From the NCBI GenBank assembly GCA_039566865.1, contig CM076956.1, positions 11,605,511 through 11,669,510 on the forward strand: 64,000 nt of DNA, given 5' to 3'. Below are positions 21,094 to 33,000 of the stretch, in pieces. The notes below the pieces were generated by a model, which saw only the letters and a list, made by a program, of their open reading frames with translations, was not told the origin of the DNA and made no database searches. The DNA is from Aurelia coerulea (lineage: Eukaryota; Cnidaria; Scyphozoa; Semaeostomeae; Ulmaridae). A program made the position numbers and the translations under genes. Position 1 is the first letter of the stretch, and every line of letters begins with the position of its first letter.

Positions 21094-24000
21094 CTAAGAG
21101 AGAGTTTTATTAGTTTATATATGGTGATATATAGCCTTTTAAATTCATGTGGCCTTTGAAGATAAGGTTCAATCCATCCCAAGCCTTTTGTATCTAAGAG
21201 AGAGTTTTATTAGTTTATATATGGTGATATATAGCCTTATAAATTCATGTGGCCTTGCAGCCTGAACTATAAATATTCTAGCCCAGGGTGAACGGCACTA
21301 TTAATGTTTAAATCTACGTGAAGGGTAACCGGATGCTTAACAAAGCTTATCATCATATGCAAGAGAGATGGGTGATCTCTTTTATTTAACATGGGCATTT
21401 CGCCATCAATGAAACCGGGCTACCATTAGATGGCATATTTGAAGCAGCCAGTATCCTATATAGTTTACATAGTTGCAGGTTAATCCACGAGTGATTCTGT
21501 GAAAAGAAAATGTCGTGCTTACAAAGAAACAGAACTTGACATTCAATTCATATTGCGAGATTCTGTGCGCCATTGCTTCAGGTTTCCATTGAATTTCAAC
21601 TCGATATCTTCAGCCTTAAACCTACAAATATTCGGGCAAAAGTCTGAGAAATAGGGGTGGAAAATCTATTTCGCGAAGTCCACGCGAGTGATTCCTTTCA
21701 TGATAGAGTCAGACAGACTCACTGTAATAGACTTTCGTAGGCAGGTCTACGCTGGGTCCTGCTCGTCATTTTTAACTAAAAGCCACAGATGCTTTGGAGG
21801 AAAAGTAGTAATCTGAAAACAGTAAGATAAAATGCTCGTTTAAGCTTACCTTTTGGCACATATTCACAACCAATCCATCCTGAATAGCCAATTCTCAACA
21901 AATGATTGAAAACAAACGTATAGTTGATTTCCCCATTTGCATCAGGCTCATTTCTATCTGGAACTTGGCTTATTTGTATGTGTCCTAGAGCGGAAAAAAT
22001 GATCTCATAAACGACATAAACAGAGAAGCAACCATTGCCTGATACAAAGCCCACTAACAGAAATGTTTTTCCCTTAGTGGGTTGTGCATCCAGCTACCAC
22101 TACCATGTACACTGTTCACATTTCCACAGCTGCGAGCGGAAGGCAATGAAGGCACCCAGTAGCTCAATATTCAAAGCCAACTTGCAACCTTCCTGATTTT
22201 GAAGGCTTTAAGAGGGTGGGGGAGGAGAGGGGCTACAACATGCAGATTTGATGCATTGAACTAGTCTTATCCCTATTTCACATGGGGTGTTTTTTATGTT
22301 TTGGCATGGAGGGAAACGCCCTCTTTTTCTCTGAAACTATGAGAGATATAACAATGAAACTTGCTACTATTGTTCTTTGGACAGTTAGCTTTTCAAATAT
22401 AGCAATGGTAATTAATTAGCCACGTGATTTGTTGCTAGGCTACCAAAAATCATAGGAAAATTGGCAAATTCATAGCTTCTTCACAATCTATTTAATCAAT
22501 TTCTCAACCAATTTTAATGAAAATGGTCTTAAATGATAGCAAATACAAAGCAGTCTCCTTGGTCTCTACGCCTTTGCTGCTGCTGACTTATAGCAAATCA
22601 TCCTTAATAAGGTAGAAATCATCTAAGCTTTGAAAAGCTGCGGGAAAATATTAATGACTTTGCCGTACTTACCTATATGTGGAAGGTATTTCGTCAGTGT
22701 ATTTGTGATGTCACCATGTGTCCTCTGGTGATGATATAAGTCCTATGAAAATAAAAGTCCATTGACTTAGCATTACATTTTTGAAGACAAAACTAGCTAG
22801 GACAAGAATGACCGCAATGAAATAAACTCTAGTACGTCTGGAAGCTGAATTGGAGAATATTGTGACGATATTTTGCTACATTTTGCAGAATTTTCGAATG
22901 TGAACAATAGTGATAGAAGCTCTAATGCCACTCGATCGAACGTCGCGTATAAAATGTACAAAAAAAGCGCTCCATCCAGGCTCTTTTGTGGAATAGCTAA
23001 AAGGTCTATTCATTGCAATGTTATGTTTTGAGCCGAACTGAATTTATTTCCTTGCCAAATGTTGTTTGTAAGTTAAGAAGCGGAAATAGAAACTACATCA
23101 AAATCATGCACCCGAAAAATAAGAAATAGATAAAGAAACTATTGGTTTCAAATGGTGGCAATCCTTGTGCGAAAAGAGACACTTCTAATACTATTTGCTG
23201 ATCCAAGTTTTCTTTGTCAATAAAATACAAGTCCTTCGATAAGAAAAATTAGTTATCTCTGATGCAACTTTAACGAAATCTTGTCCTTGCATTGTAGAAA
23301 TAAAAATGCTCATTTATTGAAAGTCTGCATAAATTGCAGAGATGTAATTGAAAGTAGAACCTTTTCTAAATATAATTTGTATTGACTACAAATATCTTTT
23401 TCCGAAACAGGTCCAAATAAAATTGCAGGGAATGTCAGATACAAAAACAAGAGAAATGAGCCGAGATATGAACTCACCAATAAAAGCTTGACATTGTCAC
23501 AATTCAATTCTTGTATGATTTCTATAGCTAAAAAGAGAATTATGGATGGTGAAAGAATTGAACAAAAATAATATAAAAACAATGTAAAAACTACTCCAAA
23601 CCAAAATTAAATTAAAGGTTGGAACTCAACTCTTTAGAAAATACAGCCAGTCTTAAAATATGTGGCTTCATCTAATACCAGTGCCAGTTTTCTCTGGGGG
23701 TGATAATCATTAATAAGCGAAGATTGAGTAGAAAAGCATGGTATACTATTTAGGACTAAATTCCTTCTTAAGTTCAACCCACATTTTTAGGGCTGGCGAT
23801 GCCACTGACCTTATGAATAATCGTTGTATGCTTAATAATTTTCTTGAAGATTGCCTTGAAGATGATTTCGCATGTGGAAAAAATTTTCATCAGACTTCCA
23901 AATGGAATCTAATAAGCTTTTTGGCTCAATCCAGATGCGCTGGGGCATCTTCAAAGGCACTGAAAAAATCTTCAATTGAGGCAAAAAATAATGTTTACGC

Positions 24001-27000
24001 TTTTTCCATTACATTTCTGATACATTTCTAATCATCAATTTTTGCAACTAACGATTACCAACATACCATTTTGTTGTAACCCACAAATGTTTTATCCTAT
24101 ATATACTTTGCCTCTCTGTTAAATTTTGAAATAGCTACATTGCACTAGTACTATTTTCATTCAAATTTTTAATCATTTTAGTTAACGGCCCAGGCTTGAT
24201 AAGCTATGCATCTCCGGGGTCGTATAGAATACATATTTTTACCGATAACATTGTATTAGGATGTATTTCTTTGAATAAAATTGAATTAAATTGTGTAAAC
24301 CAAGCAAAGTAAAAACTGTACTTAGTTTACATTGAGATAAGATAATCAAAAACAAGATTTATGTGGTATTTGAATAACCAACCAGCGTAGTGTAAATTGG
24401 GTATGAACCAGTAAGATAAAAGAATTTAATCAAAGTTTCCATAAGGTAGGAGTAACCTGGGACTATAGGCTACCTAACAAATTGCTACTCCTTTTCATGA
24501 GAGTATTTTAGCTAAAAGACAGTCAAAAGGCCTTTCTCATCTGCAGAGAAACAATCTCTTAACCGCGTATCTGTCAAACCGCGTATCTTTCCAATGAGGG
24601 CTTAGTTTCAATAATTTTGTGTGGTGATGTAAGGTTACCTTTTCAGTCAAATAAAACAATCATTGAAGCAACACTAGAGGTCATCGAATCGTCCAAGAGA
24701 TTTTCTTCAATCATTTTAAAATAATTTCAGTGAAATTTCCTCTCCTCCTCCCACCTTCGTATCATTTTACTTCTTTTCGTAGCTTGTAGTTTATGTTGTA
24801 ATATTCTGGTTAGTTCATTAATTTTCATGTGAATGTTTTATGTTAATTGTTAAAGCCACGGGGTTGCACTTTATTCTCATTCTCCTTGTGGTATCATCTT
24901 GTAACTATGTTCTGTTATTGTAAAATTTTAGATTGATATGTAAAAATAAAAAAAGGCCTTCAGAAAATCAAACCGTATATACTGTACCTTGATCAGTCTG
25001 TGTTAAAAAGTAATTTTGCAAATTTGAAATAGGTTCTATCACAATTGTTATGTTGTCCTGCAGAAGAAGATAAATATAACTGAAAAAACTGACCCTTCCA
25101 GAGAATTGTCACAGCATGTAATGTAATATTGTTGTAAGAATTGTCTTATACCGGGTGCGCCAAAAAAAGCTATGCACGTTTGACAGGCCACAATAAATCG
25201 TACACTGGACCAATTTTGAAGATTCATGACTTAATCTTTAGCAAAAAGCCTGAATTAGATCATAGGATTTTTTGCAAACTTTATTGTTTGCCGTTTTTAG
25301 AGCTAGACGCGAGTTTCTTAAAATACTTGTTTTCGAAAACACTGAAAACGATAAAAAAAGTCTATCAAATTTTATAAAAAATCGACATGAATGGACAAAG
25401 AGAAAACTTGTTTGTGGTGATTTGGGATTTAGAAATCAATTGGTTGTAATCTGCTGTATGAGAGTTCGTACTAAATCCCCAAATCACCCTGAAAATGTTT
25501 TCTCTTTGTACATTCATGTTGAGTCTTTTAAAATTTGATCGACGTTTTAAGATCGTTTTCGAAAACGAAAATTTTAAGAAAGTCGCTTCTAGCTCTAAAA
25601 ACTGAACACGAAAAAATTTGCAAAAAGTCCTAGAATCTAATTCAGGCTTTCAGCTAAAGATTAAGTCATGAATCTTCAAAATCGGTCCAGTGTATGATTT
25701 ATTGTGGCCTGCCAAACGTGCATAGTTTATTTTGGCGCACCTAGTAGAATGGCTCATGAAAGATTTGAAAGATCAAAATAAAATAATTGTGAAAGATGCA
25801 ATATGAACAAATGGAAATTTCTGGTTTTCCACTCCAATTCATCCAGGTTATTCATAATCTAATTTACAGAACAGAATGAGGGTTTCTTATTGTAATTTAA
25901 GCATCTGAAAAATGATTGACCAAAGATTAAAATTTTCTGTCAAGGATAAGAATTAGTCATTATTCTATGGGAGTTCTGTTTGAAAAGATATTCAAGTCTT
26001 AAAGCTTGAAAAATTTCCAAGAAAAACGTAAAGAGACATCAATAGAAGACAAAATATAATGTTTTATTTTTCCTTCATTTCTCTGCTTTGTTCCTTTTTA
26101 GTTTTCCCTCAAGTTTGCTCTCTTTTTTAATTTTACTGGTGCATAAAGTAGTGATAGCGAAACTCAAACGGGAAGTTTCTTTCGTACGAAATCGTACAGC
26201 GAAGGCTTGAGGAGAGAGATCAAAGGGGATATTCTTTCGTACGAAATCGTAGAGGGAAGGCTCGCTAATATAGCTCAAAAAGCACATGTACACAGCAAGC
26301 AAGCAAGCGTATGAACAGCATTATCTTGGAGGGCAGTTATGGGTAGACTGAGCTTTTATGCCAGAACGCGGCTCGTGAATCTTATGGAACGAAAGCCTTA
26401 CTTACGGATCGCAGACCTAAAACGACAGTTAGAGGCAGAAGACGGAGTTATAGTTAGTCGACAAAGCTTGTCAAGGTTTCTGAAGAAATATAAGGAAACT
26501 GGCCTAATTCAGGATCTTCCAAGAGCTGGCCGAAATCCAATCCTAAAGTTAGATCACTGTGATTTTATCGACACTAAAATGGAGGTAAACAACGAATTGA
26601 GTGCGATAGAGCTCCGTGATTTGCTTCGCAAAGAGTTTGACATTCAGGTTAGTCGAAGAACTGTCCAGCGTATGAGAAGGAAACTTGGATGGAAATTCCA
26701 AAAAACACACTATTGTCAGCTTATCTCAGAGAAAAACCGAAAAGAGAGGCTGGAATTTTGTTTACGGATGCTTGCTACAGACGAGAAATTCGAAAACGTA
26801 ATTTTCTCAGACGAGACTAAAATTCAAATGGAGAGTAGTACCCTACGGTCGGCGAGGAAGTCTACAGACAAGCGTTACCAGAGACTTAGACCCAAGCCCA
26901 AACATCCTTACTCGGTGAGTAATAATCATATATTCAATTTTCCTCTATGTTTATTATCAAATTGATAAGTACAAAACATCCTCTTCTTCAGAGTTCTCCA

Positions 27001-30000
27001 AGCTTTAATCCATCCCTGGAGTTCATAGCTTCGTCGTTGAATTTATCCAACTTCTAAACTATACTATAGGATAAGGTCACTGAAACCGTATATTCTAGTC
27101 TTAATACATTTTTCGGTATCTTTATCAGAACTTTCAATTTTTCCCTTTTTCATAGGTACTTGCTTGGGGTGCAATAAGTCTTAAAGGTGCGACAAATTTA
27201 TGTGTCTTTCGCGGAAAGATGGATGCTCTGTATTATCAAGAAATCATTGGCAACTTCTTGCTTCCCTTTATTCACGAAAAGTTTAGCCACGAGACTCATC
27301 GGTTTATGCAAGACAATGACCCAAAACATACTGCCAGATCAACCAGAGAGTTTTTCGAGGAAAATGGTATCAACTGGTGGAAAACACCCCCTGAGTCGCC
27401 GGTGAGTTGTACATCAACAGGTTATATACTGTATTGATTTTAACTTCCAGTTGAGCTGATCTTTCAATTTTCTTTTTACTTCTACAAGTAGGCATGATAA
27501 AGTGCGTTAATAAAATTGTCCAATGTTCAGATTTCCTGTGTTCATTTTCCAGTTGTGTTACACGCTTTTTGAACATAGCACCATCGGCAGTTTCAGTTAG
27601 AGCATACGCCTTTGACAGACCTCTTGCTCTAGAAATACTTTTCATGTGAGCGAAAATCAATCATGGCTTTAGAGCATTACACGCATTTTTTTCTTTTATA
27701 AGAAACCGCTTATTAGAAATGGTAGGCTCGATTATTCGAAAGTTAAGGAATAACCCTACCTGAACTTAAAAAGCTAAAAACTTTTTGTAATTTGCATTTT
27801 AATTTTCCTGTCGCACTCAATAATGTTGCGACACTATACAGTTACAGCAACTGTTTGGAGTAACAGCAACTGTTTGGACATTATTTTGAGTGCGAATCAT
27901 GTTGGGGGGGGGGGCCATAACAGGTTCAGGGTACGGGTATGTGCCGCCTATATGGGTGGGTTTTTGGGCCCAAAATTATCTAAACAATGGTCTTGTTTTC
28001 GGCAGATTTTCCATAAACATGGGTGGGGTTTCGATGAAATTCGCAAAAAATGGTTAAAACAGGGCAATTTTCCGCCAAAATTCATCATAGAAGTGGGTAC
28101 CAAGGCAAATTTCAGTAATCAGAAGAGGGGTAGCTTTCTGAAAACCGGACGGCAGACCCCCGTCCATCCAAATGTACTCCTGAGACTTTGTTATTTACTT
28201 CTTTGTGATCTTACCCTTTAATTTTTGAGCCTTTTCGACAAAACAAAATTAACTCTACACTTCCGGCATCAAAACATAAGATTAAAAAACACGTAAGAAA
28301 CTTTTGGTAGCAAAATCGCCCACCAAAAATTTAAGAAACTGCCTACCAGCCACGGACCTTAGTTTCTCATAAAGAATAAAAATTAAGTGTGCAGATCTAT
28401 TGATAAAATCCACGAGAACATCCTTAAAGGGGCTCCGTCGTCAGACAGTAAACAAATTCGTAAACTCGCACTTGTCGCCGATTATCCATTGTTCATCCAT
28501 TGTTCCCTGCAGTTTGTTTGGTGGCTTCACCCATGCCACCAAAAAGCGACCGCTAAAAATCCACTTATATCCGAGCAATCGTAGAAGATATGAATATTTG
28601 GTTTTTTCCTTAGCGAAGTACAATGATTAACGCCCAAACAGCAACTTTCATTTTGAAAAAATACGAAAATCCTGTGTGATATCACCTTTCAAAAAACTGC
28701 AAAAATCATCGTTTTGTTTACATTTTGACGACGGAGCCCCTTTAATCCACTCAGATGTGACACTTGTGAAATCACATTTTAAAATTAATTCGTTTTTTAT
28801 TAATCATTATTGTCACCTACTCAGGACCTTAATCCCATTGAGATGATATGGCACTACCTGAAGCAGGCAATCAGGAAACACGCAAAACCGAAGACCAAAG
28901 ATGAACTCTTAACAGCCATCCAGCAAATTTGGAGAACAGTTACACCATCACTTTGCCAAAGATACATTTATCACCTTCAGAAAGTTATACCAATCGTCGT
29001 TCTGAGGGAAGGGAGAGCATCTGGATACTGAGGCTCGTTTTAGGTTACATTAATTTTTAATAGCAAACTTGTCTCTGAACTTTGTAGTACATATCATAAA
29101 ATTCCTGGCAGAGTTTCTTGACTTTCATAAAAATGAATTTCGCAATTTATCACATTTCATACAAGAAAATTACAACGAAAAATTAGACAAGTAAAAAGTA
29201 TAATTTCTTGGCACTATTTGCTTTCGTAAATACAATATCTGTTTAAAACTCAGTGCAATTTAACTTCCAGATCACCCTAGAAGATCTGGGGACAGGCTCT
29301 TTGCGGTTTCTTACAAAAAATGGAAGTACACGTATTTCTTTCAAAAAACCGCTTGTAAGAAACGGTAGGCTCAATTTTTCGAAAGTTAAGAAATAACCCT
29401 ACCTGAATAAGAAACTTTTGATAAGAACTTTTGTAATTTGCAATTTTGATTTTCCTATCGCATTCAAAAGTGTTTTGACACTGTACAGTTATATGAACTG
29501 TTCGGACATCATTTTGGGTGCGAATTATGTTATTTACCAGTTTTCTAGATTTGGGAGTCCTGTAGATTTGGTAGCAAATTGGTCCAAAAATGTAAGAAAC
29601 TGCCTATATCGAGCCTTGGACCTTAGTCTCTTATAAAAAAATACGTGTATTCTCGATGCTCCCTTTTAGTTGAAGCTCAGACGATCTTAACTGTAATAAA
29701 TGATATACTGATAACGTGCATATTGTCATTGTTGCAGCTTGATGACAAGGAGAAAAACTTATAAATCGATACATTAAGAAAATAGTTGATAAACAACTAT
29801 CATATACTAAAAAAGTGACGAAAGAAAGTTTGCAGGGTTCCTCAAAAGCATACAGTACTCGTTGAAGATTTTTCAATTGATGCATATATCTTCTTTTCCT
29901 GTTGTATCTAATTTAGTTGATTAACTTCGTTTTAATTTGTGTTTGTTTGTTGCTGCTATGTATACCATGTATAATTCTTTTATGTAGTGCCTTGTAGCTT

Positions 30001-33000
30001 TTTGATGATGATGATGAGTTGCCTGAAAGTTTCCGTATGGTACTATCTGTTACTATCTGTACAGTACTATCTGTCAAACAATTTGTTGTGAAATGTTTAC
30101 TAGGACACAAAATGTAAGCATAAAATATTGGAGGAAATGCTGTTAGGAGTCCTAATAAAGGAAAGGTATTTTTACACGTATATTTTGTCATAAGAAACCT
30201 CATATACTTATGCGAAACTAACTCTTAGATCGCTAAAAAATTAGATAAAAGGGTTGCATATTAAAAACAATGCTCTGTAAATTTCGTTTCTGTATAACAG
30301 CACGTTTAAAAGAGTGTTATGATGAGCTTATATTTTGTTGCTTTTCTTGGTACTGTTTTTGCATGAAAGTTACGGACTGCTGGGGGGTGGCATCTTATTA
30401 CTGTTTGGTACGGGATGTCCCAGGATTTATGGGTAGTTTTTCAAAACGTAACGGAATTATGGGTATCATTTTCAGACAAATTTCGTAGGATTATGGTATT
30501 GCTCTGGAGAAAATTTTGCAAATGTTTAGGAATTACAGGAAATGTTTCATAATTTCTGGAATTATGGCCCAGTTTCAGTTTCAGTTTCATATTTTAAAAT
30601 TCCTCTACATACAATAACAATCAATACAAAATAACTAAAATACAACACAATAATGTAATTATCAAAACAAGACTAAGTAAATGGATTGCATGCAGGGGAA
30701 TTTCTTGAGGAGGAACTCTCTCAGTAGCTAGGCTAATCGAGGAGAAAGCACCCCCTGTTTTTAAAGATGACTAATGAACTTGGAAAGACTTATTTTCGAC
30801 TTCTATGACTGGTAATTGTTTTCAAAAAGAAAGGCTTTGAGTTTTCGACGAAAGCAACGAGAAGATGGTGAACTTTTTATATCAACGGGAATGTCATTCC
30901 AACACTTTGCTCCAAAATAGCGCACAGACCTGAGTCCATACTGCAGGGTATTTTTACGAGTTAAAAAAATGTTGTTCTTGCTAACTTGTCGTGTACTATG
31001 TTGATGAACAGATTCAACTAATGCAAAGAAAGAATGAAAGCAGGAGGGGGAGATCTTATTAACACAGTCATACACAAAACTGAGCAATTTCAGCTTAAAG
31101 AGATCATGCAGCTTCAAAATCTTCAAGTTAGAGAAAATTGGTGTAGCTGGAGAAGTAAAATTTTCAAATGAGATTGCCCTTATCACCCTTTTCTGCAGTA
31201 AGAACACTGGATTTATATGAGTTTCATATGTAAGACCCCAAACTAAAATACCATATTGAAGAAACGGTGAGAATAAAGAATTGTAAAGACAAATTAAAAC
31301 ATGAATGGGTAAAAAGTGTCTTACTTTGAAAAACATACCACAAGTTCTAGCAAGTTTTTTTGAAAGCTCTGTCAAGTGATATTTCCAAGAAAGATTTTCA
31401 TCAAGAAGGACACCAAGAAATTTGACATAACAGGTTTTTTTGACAGGGAGGTTTCCAATTTTTATACTAACTGCTTCAGAGAGAGGATGTTGAGGAGACT
31501 TAAAAATAATAAAATTTGTTTTATCAATATTCAATGACAATTTGTTCAAGTCAAGCCACATCTTCACTTTTTTCAATTCGGTGTTTACTGTTCTTTTAAG
31601 CAGATCAAGATTGTCAGCTTCATAGTAAATGTTAGTATCATCTGCAAATAAGTAAAAGGTTAGTTTTGATGATGAGAGAGGTAAGTCATTAATGTAAATT
31701 AAAAAAAGGAGAGGGCCAAGGACAGAACCCTGTGGGACCCCACAGGTAACATTGAGGTAACTGGAGTTAGATCCATTTACTGAAACATATTGCTTCCTAT
31801 CAGAAAGGTAAGATTTGAACCAATCAAAAGCAGTTCCTCTAATACCATAATGTTCAAGCTTCATCAAAAGAATATCATGATTCACTGTGTCAAAAGCCTT
31901 TTGCAAATCAATGAAAATACCACAACCAAATTTTCTATTATCTAATGAGTTCTTGATAGCTTCTGTTAGACTAACCAGGGCATGGTTGATGGAATGGCTT
32001 GCACGGAATCCAAATTGCAAATTATATAAGATTTCATGTTTAACAAGGAAATTATAGAGACGCTCATACATGACTTTTTCTGTGATTTTGCTAAAGACAG
32101 AGAGAAGAGAGATAGGTCTATAATTAGAAGCTGTCAGTGGACAACCTTTCTTAAAAAGTGGGATTATCTTCGCTAACTTCATCCTTTCAGGAAATATCCC
32201 AGACTGAAATGATTCATTTATAATTTGCAATTTGCCCAGATTTTCATTAGATCTGCAGAATTATGGCCCTAATTTTTTTTAGAATTATGGGTACCAAACC
32301 GTTGGGAAAATGGTACGTCCCAGTCAGAATATAGGTCGAGATACACCCTTCCCCCCTCCTGAGCGGACTGATAGCCACTTCTGACTTAAAAATCTAAGGA
32401 TTACTGCAGCCAACTATATCAACATGATTTACGTAATGTTCCACAAATGGATTTCAGCAATAAAGATTCCATTAACTTATTGTTCAGTGTTTACTTTTTG
32501 TTTTACTGTCCGAAATGGCTTTATTTATTCCATTTACACATTCGCCCCAGAGCTTTTCCTGATCTTGGTAGCGATCAGGAAACATGGTAAAAACAGTTTC
32601 TCTAATCCATTGCATGATTGAGGCATCGAGGGCATTCTTTTCAACGCCCTTAAAGTAAAAAGAAAATACCGTGATTTAGAATGGACAGAAAAGAGACCCT
32701 GAAAAGTAGGATTTGAAAAATTATAATTCACATACCAATGCCACCCTTTGGGAAGCAAATTTAAGATTTTGTATATATGTATCATGCCATAAAGTCATGT
32801 GTTCTTCATTTAAGTTGTCCCCATCAGGATAGACACCAGCCAGTATATGCAGACTACAAAACAAGATATTGCAATGAAACAAACCTTAGGCATGCAGTAT
32901 TTCAGATAGAGCATTTTCAGCAAATTTAAAGGCAACTTTGAGTGCCCAAGAGTTATTTTTATCGTCAAGAATATCGAAAACAAAATAGAAATCATACAAA

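Larger units (their letters stand above)
30379..32350. repeat. Short-motif capped element split by a LINE
   Basis: Motifs (GGAATTATGGGTA, GGATTATGGTA, GAATTATGGCCC) recur on both sides of the LINE at 30571-32257. The outer parts carry GTACGGGATGTCCCAG and GGTACGTCCCAG, roughly inverted, with G-run and C-run edges. I interpret it as another capped element with a periodic interior. Confidence 0.5.
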
